DNA of 64,000 nucleotides, taken from assembly GCA_041940305.1 (NCBI GenBank), contig JBGTSJ010000006.1, positions 243,468 through 307,467 of the forward strand, written 5' to 3'. The notes beneath the pieces were generated by a model that saw nothing but the letters and a program-made list of their open reading frames with translations, was not told the origin of the DNA and did no database searches. Made by a program: the position numbers and the translations under genes. Positions 37,618-49,180 of this stretch are shown piece after piece. Position 1 is the first letter of the stretch, and each line of letters begins with the position of its first letter. The DNA comes from JBGTSJ01 sp041940305. Lineage in GTDB: Bacteria; Planctomycetota; Planctomycetia; Planctomycetales; Planctomycetaceae.

Positions 37618-37986
37618 GTGATCAAGCGACCAGTGCAATGGGTGATCGTGTGCGTGGCTCTGACTGCTCTGAGCGGGTGTCAGACGGGGCGGCGTTGGTT
37701 CCGGATGGACAGCGATACGCGGACACCGTCGATGGGGATTGAGTTGCGGACCCAGCAGCCGCCACCGGACTCGGCAGACAAGTCCATCGCGGATACCCCC
37801 GCACATCCTCCGACGTTCGCGACAGCTGCGCTGCCGCAGACGGCCGAAGAAAAGCCGCGCCGCCGCCTGCCGGAGTGGCTGCGGCTGGGCAAGGACGAGG
37901 AGCCAGTACCGCTGCCGATTACTGCATCGGACGAATCGCCTCCCGCGGCGAACTCCGTCGCCGGACCGGTCGAAGAGTTCCAGTAG
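37618..37986 (+). CDS. Small lipoprotein with Pro-rich tail
   Basis: About 122 residues from a GTG at 37618. The N-terminus VQWVIVCVALTALSGCQTG has a good lipobox (LSGC). The mature part is polar and Pro/Ala-rich with a basic RRRLPEWLRLGKDEE patch, probably a disordered envelope protein. The frame remains open upstream to 37474, but upstream residues lack coding character and the signal peptide fixes the start. I know no family. Convergent with the ferritin-like gene, with only six bases between the stop codons. Confidence 0.6.
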   Translation: MIKRPVQWVIVCVALTALSGCQTGRRWFRMDSDTRTPSMGIELRTQQPPPDSADKSIADTPAHPPTFATAALPQTAEEKPRRRLPEWLRLGKDEEPVPLPITASDESPPAANSVAGPVEEFQ

Positions 37987-37992
37987 GACCGC

Positions 37993-38457
37993 TCAGGATT
38001 TCTTCTCGTACTCGGACAGGTATCCGAGGAAGTCTCGCCGGTGCTCCTCTTCGTCGGCGAGCGACGTGATGCACAGGTCCTGCGTTACGTAGTCGACTCC
38101 GTCGCAGAGCTTGATCAGCTTGTTGTACTGCGCGATCGCCCCGTCCTCTGCGGCGATCACTCCCTTGATCACCGAGGTGACGTCGGTGGTGTCGGCCGGG
38201 GGCTGCAGCGAATCCTGCGAGGCCTTGAACGCCCTGCTCCCCGGCACGGTGCCCCCCAGCGTCTTGATCCGCCGGGCAAGGATCTGGGCATGTCCCAGTT
38301 CGGCCTGCACGTCGGCGGCCAGGGCCTTCTTGATCTCTTCGGCCCGCACGCCGTCGAGATTGATCGAGTTGGCGAGGTAGCTCATCACCGTCTCAATCTC
38401 CATCCAATAGGAGACCTTGAGCTCCTCGATGATCTGGCTGCGTGCGTCGCTGCTCAT
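37993..38457 (-). CDS. Ferritin-like/bacterioferritin-family protein
   Basis: A 154-residue four-helix protein. The metal ligands of the ferritin-like superfamily are visible: EIETVMSYL (Glu on helix A), DVQAELGHAQILARRI (ExxH on helix B), IAAEDGAIAQYN (Glu on helix C) and SLADEEEHRRDFLGYL (ExxH on helix D). This gives a di-iron site. No heme-binding Met is evident. The family stores iron or removes peroxide in the cytoplasm. It is monocistronic. Confidence 0.88.
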   Translation of the reverse strand: MSSDARSQIIEELKVSYWMEIETVMSYLANSINLDGVRAEEIKKALAADVQAELGHAQILARRIKTLGGTVPGSRAFKASQDSLQPPADTTDVTSVIKGVIAAEDGAIAQYNKLIKLCDGVDYVTQDLCITSLADEEEHRRDFLGYLSEYEKKS

Positions 38458-38671
38458 GCTAGGATCTCCTGAAGTACCGATGCCGGATCGCGCCGGTGGA
38501 ACGGACTGCCGTCATCGTAGACCGGTCGTTCGAAAAGGCAACACAGTCGGGATTGCTCGTCCCGGCCTGTGGTTCAGCGCAGCAACTCCTATAATCCGAA
38601 ACTGACAACTGATCCAGAATGCGTCGTCTTCGCCCCCAGTTTCCTGCGGACGACATCGAAGCGAAACGAAA

Positions 38672-40249
38672 ATGTCACACCCGGTTCTGATTAACGGCCG
38701 CTGGCAGGCTTCCTCCGGTCGCGAATTCTTCCAGGCGATGAACCCCGCGACGAAGGAGCCGCTGGCGGATGAGTACCCGGTCAGTCCGTGGCCGGAAATT
38801 GAAGCGGCGATCGAGGCGGCCGCCGCAGCGTTCGAGCAGGTGCGCAGCTGGCCGGGCGAACGGTTCGCCGCGTTTCTCGATCGCTACGCCAGCGAGATCG
38901 AGTCGCGGGCCGACGAGATCGTCCGTATGGCCAACCTGGAGACGGCCTTGCCGGTGGAGCCGCGGCTGAAGATCGTCGAGCTTCCGCGAACGACCAACCA
39001 GCTCCGTCAGGCGGCTGCGGCCGCGCGCGATGGTTCGTGGGCGCTGCCGACGATCGACTTCAAGCCCAACATTCGTTCGGTTCTCGCGCCGATCGGCCCG
39101 GTGGCCGTATTCGGTCCCAATAACTTCCCCTGCGCGTTCAACAGCATCGCCGGAGGTGATTTCGCCGCGGCCGTCGCGGCGGGGAACCCCGTCATCGCCA
39201 AGGGACACTCGTCACACCCCGGCGCCACGCGGCTGTTCGGAGAGGCCGCTCACGCCGCGGCCGAAGCCACCGGCATGCCGGCGGGCTTCGTGCAGCTCTT
39301 CTATCGCACCAGCCACAAGGACGGCGCCCGACTCGTGTCGCATCCGCTCATCGGGGCGACCGGTTACACCGGATCGCGCGAAGCCGGACTGGTGCTCAAG
39401 CACGCCGCCGACGAGGCCGGCAAGCCGATCTACCTGGAGCTGTCCAGCATTAACCCGGTGTTCATCCTGCCGGGGGCCCTGCAGGAGCGGGCTGCGGGGA
39501 TCGTCGATGAGTTTGTGACGAGCGGCCTGATGGGGGCCGGGCAGTTCTGCACCAATCCCGGCATCGTCGTGCTGCGTAAAGGAGCAGAGGCCGAATCGTT
39601 CATCAGCTCCGTCAGCGAGCGCTTTCAGAAGGCGCCGGCCGGCACGCTGCTCTCGGCGGGCGTTGAAAAGAGCCTGCGGGCCGGGATTGAAGCGCTCCAG
39701 CAGGCGGGGGCGACCGTCGTCACGGGCAACACGTCGGCCGAAGCCGGTCGCTGCTGCTATGCGAACACACTGCTCAGAGTGAGCGGGACCGAATTCCTGA
39801 AGAACCCGGCCGGTCTGCAGACGGAGGCATTTGGCAACGCGTCGCTGCTGGTGGTCGCCGATGATGACTCGCAACTGGAGCAGATCGCCGCCGCGTTCGA
39901 GGGGAACCTCACCGGCTGCATCTACTCCGACACCCGCGGCTCCGACGATCCGCTCTACGATCGCATCGCCGCTCCCCTGCGATTCCGCGTCGGCCGGTTG
40001 CTCAACGATAAGATGCCGACCGGCGTGGCAGTCAGTCCAGCCATGAACCACGGCGGGCCGTACCCCGCCACCGGTCATCCCGGCTTCACGGCTGTCGGGA
40101 TCCCGGCTTCACTGCGGCGCTTCGCAATGCTGCAGTGCTACGACGGCGTGCGGCCGGAGCGGCTCCCCCCGTTGCTGGCCGACAAGAACCCCACCGGCCA
40201 GACGTGGCGGCTCATCGACGGGGCCTGGTCGCAGGCGGACTTCTGTTAA
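38672..40249 (+). CDS. NADP-dependent aldehyde dehydrogenase, alpha-ketoglutaric semialdehyde type
   Basis: A 525-residue aldehyde dehydrogenase. Catalytic Glu256 lies in IYLELSSINPVF and catalytic Cys293 in GAGQFCTNPG; the NAD(P) loop is in GATGYTGSREAG and the substrate-binding FGPNNFPCAFN precedes it. The ELSSINP context (rather than ELGGK) and the length match 2,5-dioxovalerate/alpha-ketoglutaric semialdehyde dehydrogenases of sugar-acid and hydroxyproline breakdown, which make 2-oxoglutarate. The ATG at 38672 follows GAAGCGAAACGAAA, a weak ribosome binding site. The cupin and glycerate kinase genes downstream lie on the other strand. No partner dehydratase is adjacent. Confidence 0.9.
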   Translation: MSHPVLINGRWQASSGREFFQAMNPATKEPLADEYPVSPWPEIEAAIEAAAAAFEQVRSWPGERFAAFLDRYASEIESRADEIVRMANLETALPVEPRLKIVELPRTTNQLRQAAAAARDGSWALPTIDFKPNIRSVLAPIGPVAVFGPNNFPCAFNSIAGGDFAAAVAAGNPVIAKGHSSHPGATRLFGEAAHAAAEATGMPAGFVQLFYRTSHKDGARLVSHPLIGATGYTGSREAGLVLKHAADEAGKPIYLELSSINPVFILPGALQERAAGIVDEFVTSGLMGAGQFCTNPGIVVLRKGAEAESFISSVSERFQKAPAGTLLSAGVEKSLRAGIEALQQAGATVVTGNTSAEAGRCCYANTLLRVSGTEFLKNPAGLQTEAFGNASLLVVADDDSQLEQIAAAFEGNLTGCIYSDTRGSDDPLYDRIAAPLRFRVGRLLNDKMPTGVAVSPAMNHGGPYPATGHPGFTAVGIPASLRRFAMLQCYDGVRPERLPPLLADKNPTGQTWRLIDGAWSQADFC

Positions 40250-40287
40250 ACGCCGCTACGGTCAGCTCGCTGAAATGCGGACGCGAG

Positions 40288-40620
40288 TCACAGATAGTCC
40301 TCGCGGATCGGATGGAACACGTCCAGCGCCTTGCATCCTTCGGAAAGGGCGACGACGCGATGCGTGACGTTGCCGGGGATGAAGTACATGTCTCCCGGTC
40401 CCAACTCCCGCTCTGTGTCTCCCACATAGAAGACGGCGCGTCCTTCGATGACCATTCCCACCTGCTCATGCGGATGGGAATGCGCCTCGACGACGGCGTG
40501 CGGTTCGAAGACGGCCAGCGACAGCATCATTTCCTGGCCCGCCGCCGTGTGCACGTTCACGCCGGGAAAGATGTTGTGCTGGGAGCATTCGGCGGGACTG
40601 ACGAAAGTGCGCTGCGGCAT
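40288..40620 (-). CDS. Small cupin-fold protein
   Basis: A 110-residue single-domain cupin. The metal-binding pair of motifs is readable as FEPHAVVEAHSHPHEQVGMVIEGRAVF (the G-x5-HxHxxxxE-type motif 1 with His-His-Glu) and LGPGDMYFIPGNVTHRVVAL (motif 2 with the last His). It probably binds Zn, Fe or Mn. Its substrate or ligand cannot be told; many such small cupins act on sugar phosphates or as small-molecule sensors. The start follows the hairpin element at 40655-40689, and it lies downstream of the glycerate kinase gene on the same strand. Confidence 0.88.
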   Translation of the reverse strand: MPQRTFVSPAECSQHNIFPGVNVHTAAGQEMMLSLAVFEPHAVVEAHSHPHEQVGMVIEGRAVFYVGDTERELGPGDMYFIPGNVTHRVVALSEGCKALDVFHPIREDYL

Positions 40621-40654
40621 GGCGGGGCGTCTCTGCTTGAGAAGGAAGGCGATC

Positions 40655-40689
40655 GAGAAACCCGGCTTCTGCGACAGGCCGGGTTTCTG
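40655..40689. repeat. Dispersed hairpin element, copy 2 (AGAAACCCGG family)
   Basis: GAGAAACCCGGCTTCTGCGA followed by CAGGCCGGGTTTCTG has perfect eleven-base arms (AGAAACCCGGC/GCCGGGTTTCT). Arms match copy 1 at 32771-32809. It lies between glycerate kinase and cupin genes. Confidence 0.75.
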
Positions 40690-40710
40690 AAATGCACTGC
40701 GGTGGGCGGA

Positions 40711-42096
40711 TCACTCACGCGCCGCTGGCGGGGTGACCAGTGCGACGCGGACGTCCATCACGTTCGTTTGCGTCGGGCCCGTTTTCAAGAGACCCCCCAC
40801 CGCGTCAAAAAACGGATAGGCGTTGTGATCGCTCAGGAAGGGCTCGGGGGCGAGGCCCAGCCCGCGTGCCCGGGCCGCGAGTTCGGCATCGATGACAGCT
40901 CCCGCCGCATCCGTCGGGCCGTCCTCTCCGTCAGTGCCGCCGGAGAGAATACAGAGACCGCTCATTCGATCCGGCCAGAGGTATTTGAGAGCCGCGAGCG
41001 CCAGCTCCTGGTTACGTCCCCCCTTTTGCGTCCGGTCGCTCTGCTCAATTCGCACGACCGGCTCACCGCCGCTCAAAATGCACCGCGGCTGCTCTCCCGC
41101 CCGCAGGGACGCTTGCAGGCGGCGACACCATTCGGCCAGCGCGACCCCCTCGTCACGGGCGACGCCGTCGCGGTCAGTTTCGATCGGCTCCAGCGCATAT
41201 CCCAGTTCCCGCGCACGGACCGCGGCCGCCTGCAGGGCCACTCGATTGCTGCCAATGATGTGGTTGAGGACCCGCGCACGAGATGGGAGCCGTTGCCGTT
41301 CGTCTGGTCGGTCCAGGAAGTGATCAACCGCGGCAGGGACGTACTGGCGGTCGGGATCGAATCGGCGTAAGACCGTACGCGCCTCTTCGCGCGACTGTGT
41401 GTTGGGAACAGTCGGTCCAGAAGCGATGACGTCCAGCGGGTCGCCGATCACGTCCGAGATGATCAGCGCGATCAGCGTTCCCGCCCGGCAGGCCGCCGCC
41501 AGCCCGCCTCCTTTGATGCGTGAAAGCTGTTTGCGGACGCAGTTGAGTTCCTGAATGCTTGCGCCGGCGCGGGAGAGATACCGCGTCACCGTTTGCTTGT
41601 CTTCCAGCGAGAGTCCGTGAATTGGCGCCGGCAACAGCGCGCTGCCGCCGCCGGACAGCAGCACGATGCACAGGTCGCCGGGTTCAAGTTCCCCGACCAT
41701 CCTCAGCATGAGAGCGGTCCCGACCACGCCCGCCGCGGTCGGCTCATTCACCCCGGCCGGCCGCGCTGCATGCAGCACAACTTGCTGCAGGGAACGCACG
41801 CAGTCCGCCGGCACATTGACCAACCCTTTGACAAGCCGATCGACCAGTTCCGCACCCAGAGCCGCCTCGAACCCCGCCGCCATCCCCGCGCCGGCTTTCC
41901 CTCCCCCGACGACGCAGATGCGCCTGATCTGGCTGAGAGAGAATTCGTGATCGCAGATGGAGAGTGCTTCGCCGCGAACTCGAACGGCGTTCTGCACCAG
42001 CCGTGCGGAGTCCACCGCTGCGACACCCGCGGACCAGACTTCGAAAGCATCTTCGCGCAGGGACCGTGCGGCAGAAAGACCGAAAGCGGCGGTCAT
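40711..42096 (-). CDS. Glycerate 2-kinase (MOFRL/DUF4147 family)
   Basis: A 461-residue type II glycerate kinase. The N-terminal DUF4147 part has RICVVGGGKAGAGMAAGFE and the phosphate-binding CIVLLSGGGSALLPAP. The family insertion LSRAGASIQELNCVRKQLSRIKGGGLA carries the conserved Lys. The C-terminal MOFRL domain has ILSGGTDGEDGPTDAAGAVID. It phosphorylates D-glycerate to 2-phosphoglycerate, in the cytoplasm, linking sugar-acid or serine breakdown to glycolysis. The small gene at 42190-42414 precedes it by 93 bases and may share its transcript. Symbol garK or gck would be a guess, so none is given. Confidence 0.93.
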   Translation of the reverse strand: MTAAFGLSAARSLREDAFEVWSAGVAAVDSARLVQNAVRVRGEALSICDHEFSLSQIRRICVVGGGKAGAGMAAGFEAALGAELVDRLVKGLVNVPADCVRSLQQVVLHAARPAGVNEPTAAGVVGTALMLRMVGELEPGDLCIVLLSGGGSALLPAPIHGLSLEDKQTVTRYLSRAGASIQELNCVRKQLSRIKGGGLAAACRAGTLIALIISDVIGDPLDVIASGPTVPNTQSREEARTVLRRFDPDRQYVPAAVDHFLDRPDERQRLPSRARVLNHIIGSNRVALQAAAVRARELGYALEPIETDRDGVARDEGVALAEWCRRLQASLRAGEQPRCILSGGEPVVRIEQSDRTQKGGRNQELALAALKYLWPDRMSGLCILSGGTDGEDGPTDAAGAVIDAELAARARGLGLAPEPFLSDHNAYPFFDAVGGLLKTGPTQTNVMDVRVALVTPPAARE

Positions 42097-42189
42097 GATC
42101 GCAGACTCCGTCCGCGCATGATCGCCGCTCGTTGTGTTGGCTTCAAGTTGTCCGGAGCGGTCGGCACCGCTCGGAGCGTGTGGGCCGCT

Positions 42190-42414
42190 TCAGGCGCCCG
42201 GCCGCAACCGCCAGTATGCGGTGAGCACTTCGTACAGATCTTCCGGCACGCGAATTTCGTCGTTGCGGAAGTCACTGACCCAGGTCCGGTCCACGCGTCC
42301 GGCGTCGGCGACGATCTGCACGAATTCGCCGAAGGCCATCGGCACCGTGGGAGTTTCGACGGCCAGCGAGCCGTCGTCGTCGTCCCCCGTATAGAGCCTC
42401 AGTCGAGGTCGCAT
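42190..42414 (-). CDS. Hypothetical 74-residue acidic protein
   Basis: A short soluble protein beginning MRPRLRLYTGDDDDGSLAVE, with a Trp/Asp-rich centre (RTWVSDFRNDEIRVPEDLYEVL) and a C-terminal YWRLRP. The pattern of hydrophobic and acidic residues looks coding, and the tail (EDLYEVL) resembles small conserved planctomycete proteins I have seen, though I cannot verify that. No signal peptide. It is upstream of glycerate 2-kinase on the same strand. Confidence 0.5.
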   Translation of the reverse strand: MRPRLRLYTGDDDDGSLAVETPTVPMAFGEFVQIVADAGRVDRTWVSDFRNDEIRVPEDLYEVLTAYWRLRPGA

Positions 42415-42745
42415 CCCTGCGTCTTCCCTGATGTCTCGTCAATGAAGCGTCAGCCGCCCACAGCGTCCAATCGCAGTGTCACGCCGCGTCCGCCGCCGCA
42501 TGTTAAGATCGGCCGCCAGAGGGGTGCGGCTGCACCGAATCTTCCGAGTTGCACGGGTGTGCGGTTTCGGGTGGATGCGATAAAGTAAGGGATCGCAATA
42601 CCTTGCGGCGCTTCTCACCGGCAGGCTTGGCCTGTCGCCTGCGGCGGATCCGGCTGATCACTGCGTCGCGGACCGCATCGCCGTTCTCTACGATGGCAAC
42701 GCAACAGACACGGTCGCAGCCGCGGCACTGACTTCCGGACATCTC
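42415..42745. other. Intergenic region between divergent genes
   Basis: About 330 bases upstream of pyrE on one strand and the small acidic gene on the other, so it should hold both promoters. No clear gene, terminator or repeat is seen. Confidence 0.4.
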
Positions 42746-43297
42746 ATGTACGACAAGACGAAGCTGATGGATCTGTTCCGTGAGCGGGCGCTGAAGTTCG
42801 GCGACTTCACGCTCGCCTCCGGCAGGAAGGCCAGCTACTACCTCGACGGCAAGCAGGTCACGCTGCACGCCCGCGGCCTGAGGCTCGTCAGCCTGGGACT
42901 TCTGGAGCAGCTGCGCGACGTCGAGTTCGACGCCGTCGGTGGGATGTCGATCGGCGCGGATCCCATCGTCGCCGGGGTCCTCACCGTCGCGGCCGAGCAG
43001 TCTCGCGAACTGAAGGGATTCCTGGTCCGCAAGGAGCCGAAGGGGCACGGGACGCAGAAGTACGTCGAGGGACCGCTGCAGCAGGGGGAGCGGGTGGTGA
43101 TTGTCGAGGACGTGGTTACCACCGGGGGGAGTTCACTGCTGGCCATCGACCGGGTGCAGGAGTTTGGCGCTCAGGTTGTGCAGGTGGCGGCCATCGTCGA
43201 TCGCATGGAGGGGGGTGCGGCTGCGTTCCGTAAGCGCGGGATTCCGTTTACTTCTTTGCTGACGATCGCGGACTTTGGGATCACACCGCCTCAATGA
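42746..43297 (+). CDS. pyrE: Orotate phosphoribosyltransferase
   Basis: A 183-residue OPRTase. FGDFTLASGRKASYYLDGKQ, AVGGMSIGADPIVAG and LVRKEPKGHGTQKYVEGPL (the flexible loop) match the family, and VVIVEDVVTTGGSSLLAI is the PRPP-binding loop. It joins orotate and PRPP to OMP in pyrimidine synthesis. Start at the ATG after ACATCTC. It lies 56 bases before pgi on the same strand and may be co-transcribed with it. Not related to the defence-linked PRTase at 18507 beyond the shared PRPP loop. Confidence 0.96.
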   Translation: MYDKTKLMDLFRERALKFGDFTLASGRKASYYLDGKQVTLHARGLRLVSLGLLEQLRDVEFDAVGGMSIGADPIVAGVLTVAAEQSRELKGFLVRKEPKGHGTQKYVEGPLQQGERVVIVEDVVTTGGSSLLAIDRVQEFGAQVVQVAAIVDRMEGGAAAFRKRGIPFTSLLTIADFGITPPQ

Positions 43298-43353
43298 ACA
43301 GAGCAGTGGATTCTCTCCGCTCATCGTGATGACTTATCACAGGATGTCACGCC

Positions 43354-44787
43354 ATGAATGACCGGCTGCGTTACGACCCCTTTGCGGCCCGCGTGCTGAT
43401 CTCGGAGACCGAATGGACGGCCATCGGGCAGCGGCTGGACGGGGCGCGACAGGAAGTGCTCGATGACGTCGAGCAGATGAATTCACCGCTCCCCGTGCCG
43501 GACGAGAAACAGCCGCTCGACGCCGGCTTCATCAACCTCCCCGCCCAACTGCTCGCCGCACGCAAGAAGCGGGGCCAGCCGAGCCTGCTTCGCGATATCG
43601 AGGCGGTCGCCAAGCGCTTCCGCAAGCAGATCGACCGGATGGTGGTGCTCGGTATCGGCGGCTCGTACATGGGACTGCGGGCCCTGTTCGAATCGTTGTG
43701 CCGGCCGCACCACAATGAGCTCCCCCGCCGGGAGCGCGGCGGCGTTCCGCGGCTGTACTACGAAGGGGAAAACCTCGACAACGACGCCGCCCGCGGGCTC
43801 CTCGACCTGCTCCGGAGCCAGTGCCGCAATCCTGAGCGATTCGCGCAGCGCTGGGGACTGGTCGTCATCAGCAAGTCCGGCGGCACGCTGGAGACCGCCG
43901 CGGCGTTCCGGCTGTTCCGCTCCGCGCTGGAGGATTACTACGGCGCCGACTCAGAGCTGTCACGCTCGCTGGTGGTGCCGATTACCGGCGAACAGGGAAA
44001 GCTTCGCACGTTCGCCGAGACGCGCGGCTATCCGGACATTTTTCCCGTTCCGGACGGCGTCGGCGGCCGGTTTTCGGTCTTCACCGCCGTCGGATTGTTT
44101 CCGGCGGCCGTGCTGGGAGTCGACATCACCGCCCTGCTGCAGGGGGCGGCGGACATGACGGAGATCTTCCGGACCGAGCCGATGGAGTCGAACCCCGTGC
44201 TGGATTACGTCGCCGCCAGCCACCTCCTGGAGCGCGACAATGGACTCACGATTCGCGTCCTCTCCACCTGGGGAAAACGGCTCGAGGCCGTCGGCCTGTG
44301 GTACGACCAGCTGCTGGCCGAAAGCCTCGGCAAGACGAAAGACGGCGAGCAGTACGGCGCGACTCCCATCACGGCGGTCAACACGCGCGATTTGCACAGC
44401 CGCGGTCAGCAGCATCAGGAAGGACGCCGCGACAAGCTCATCACCAACGTGATTATCGAGGAGCCCTCCACTGAACCGCTTGTGCTTCCGGAGGTTCCGG
44501 AGCATCTCGATCAGGACCAGCTCAATCGCCTGCGCGGCAAGACGTGGCCGGAGCTGCTCTCGGCCGCCATTCAGGGGACAAACCAGGCGTATGCCGACGT
44601 GCAGCGTCCCACGGCGGACATCACGCTTCCCCGGCTGGATGCCTACTACCTGGGCCAGTTGCTGCAGATGCTGATGCTCGCCACTGTGGTCGAAGGCCGC
44701 CTGCTCGGCATTAACCCGTATGGCCAGCCGGGCGTCGAAGACTACAAACGCAACATGGGGCGGATTCTGTACGGGACCACGCCCTGA
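43354..44787 (+). CDS. pgi: Glucose-6-phosphate isomerase
   Basis: A 477-residue phosphoglucose isomerase of the shorter bacterial type. Recognisable: VVLGIGGSYMGLRALFE, VVISKSGGTLETAAAFRLF (the sugar-phosphate-binding SIS motif), VVPITGEQGKLRTFAE, FSVFTAVGLFPAAVLG, and the late GINPYGQPGVEDYKR with the catalytic Lys near the end. The catalytic Glu is in DQLLAESLGKTKDG. It interconverts glucose 6-phosphate and fructose 6-phosphate. Starts at the ATG just after TGTCACGCC. Nearly meets the convergent propeller gene (eight bases apart). Confidence 0.96.
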   Translation: MNDRLRYDPFAARVLISETEWTAIGQRLDGARQEVLDDVEQMNSPLPVPDEKQPLDAGFINLPAQLLAARKKRGQPSLLRDIEAVAKRFRKQIDRMVVLGIGGSYMGLRALFESLCRPHHNELPRRERGGVPRLYYEGENLDNDAARGLLDLLRSQCRNPERFAQRWGLVVISKSGGTLETAAAFRLFRSALEDYYGADSELSRSLVVPITGEQGKLRTFAETRGYPDIFPVPDGVGGRFSVFTAVGLFPAAVLGVDITALLQGAADMTEIFRTEPMESNPVLDYVAASHLLERDNGLTIRVLSTWGKRLEAVGLWYDQLLAESLGKTKDGEQYGATPITAVNTRDLHSRGQQHQEGRRDKLITNVIIEEPSTEPLVLPEVPEHLDQDQLNRLRGKTWPELLSAAIQGTNQAYADVQRPTADITLPRLDAYYLGQLLQMLMLATVVEGRLLGINPYGQPGVEDYKRNMGRILYGTTP

Positions 44788-44795
44788 CAGGGCGT

Positions 44796-45704
44796 TCAGG
44801 GGGAGGGGCTCAGACTGTAAAGCGACCGGTCCTCGCTGATCAGCAGCACTTCGCCGTCGCGCCAGCAGCATCCCTCCACGCTCGCCGCGTCGTACGGGAC
44901 GCGCGCTTGCCGCGTCATCACGAGGGATCCGTCGCAGCCGTCGGCAAGTGCATAGACGATGATCTCCTCGTAGGTGCAGATCACCAGCGCATCTCCGTCG
45001 GCATTGATGTCGGCGCCGGTCGCCCGATGGACGTCCGGCAGATCGCATTCGAACGTCAGCACGACGGGGCCGGAATCGCTCACGGGGAGCGACCACAGTT
45101 TGGCGTGTTCGAGTTCCTTGCTGACGAGGTACAGCCGCTCGCCCCGCACGAACGTCCCCTCGACGTCGAACGGATCTCCCGGGAACGTGTAGGCGAACGC
45201 TTTCTCGACCTGGATGCTGCCTCGACTGACCGCAGCGTCACCGTCCGCAGTGATGGTCGTCGCCACGTCGGGTTCCGTCACGCGATAGATCCACCGCATC
45301 GGCACGAGCAGGTTGTTGCCGACGTCGGCGATGTAGAGATGGCCGTCGTCGTCGATCGCCAGCGATTCCCAGTCGAGATTCACGCCTCCCTCGACGTCGA
45401 ACTCTCCGAGCAGCCGACCGGTCCCGTCGATGGCGTACAGCTGCGCCCGGTTGCGGGAGTCGCACAGAGTCCAGAGCACCCCGGACTGCCGCCGGCTCTC
45501 CACCAGCGCGGAAGCTTCCTTGACCGGCGGATGCGTCACAGTTCCCAGTCGCGTCAGCCCGGAGGGAGCCTCGGCAAGCCCTGCCGACGTCAGCCAGCCG
45601 GCCAGTAAGGCGCCGACGACGACGAACCGCGCCGCCCGAGAACCGGCCAACCTAAATACGCCCGGCACTAATTCGCTCATCTCAGATCCGCGCATGCACT
45701 CCAA
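44796..45704 (-). CDS. Secreted beta-propeller protein of unknown function
   Basis: A 302-residue protein with a signal peptide (RFVVVGALLAGWLTSAGLA) and about five propeller-like repeats, for example LLGEFDVEGGVNLDWESLAIDDDGHLYIADVGNN and SPVLTFECDL-type strands. The NLDWESLAIDDDG segment resembles the SdiA-regulated/phytase-like esterase repeats. A later ATG (MSELVPG, residue 9) is an alternative start. Located between pgi and the DUF1553 gene, same strand as the latter, 43 bases after its stop. Confidence 0.74.
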   Translation of the reverse strand: MECMRGSEMSELVPGVFRLAGSRAARFVVVGALLAGWLTSAGLAEAPSGLTRLGTVTHPPVKEASALVESRRQSGVLWTLCDSRNRAQLYAIDGTGRLLGEFDVEGGVNLDWESLAIDDDGHLYIADVGNNLLVPMRWIYRVTEPDVATTITADGDAAVSRGSIQVEKAFAYTFPGDPFDVEGTFVRGERLYLVSKELEHAKLWSLPVSDSGPVVLTFECDLPDVHRATGADINADGDALVICTYEEIIVYALADGCDGSLVMTRQARVPYDAASVEGCCWRDGEVLLISEDRSLYSLSPSP

Positions 45705-45747
45705 CCCCTGGTGCTCCGACCGGGCTCCGCAGGTCCCGTCAGCCGGC

Positions 45748-49014
<3,267 letters not shown>

Positions 49015-49180
49015 CAGCCACTCTGGATGCGATTGTAGCCCTCATCCGCCGCCATCGGCAATCCGCGATGAGAGACGAGAGGAGTGGTTGATGGAGCGCG
49101 GACGGCCAGTCGCCAATCCGTCCAGCGCGGTTGACCCTCATGAGCGTTATCATCAACACTCTTGCCTTGTCAGCCGACCG

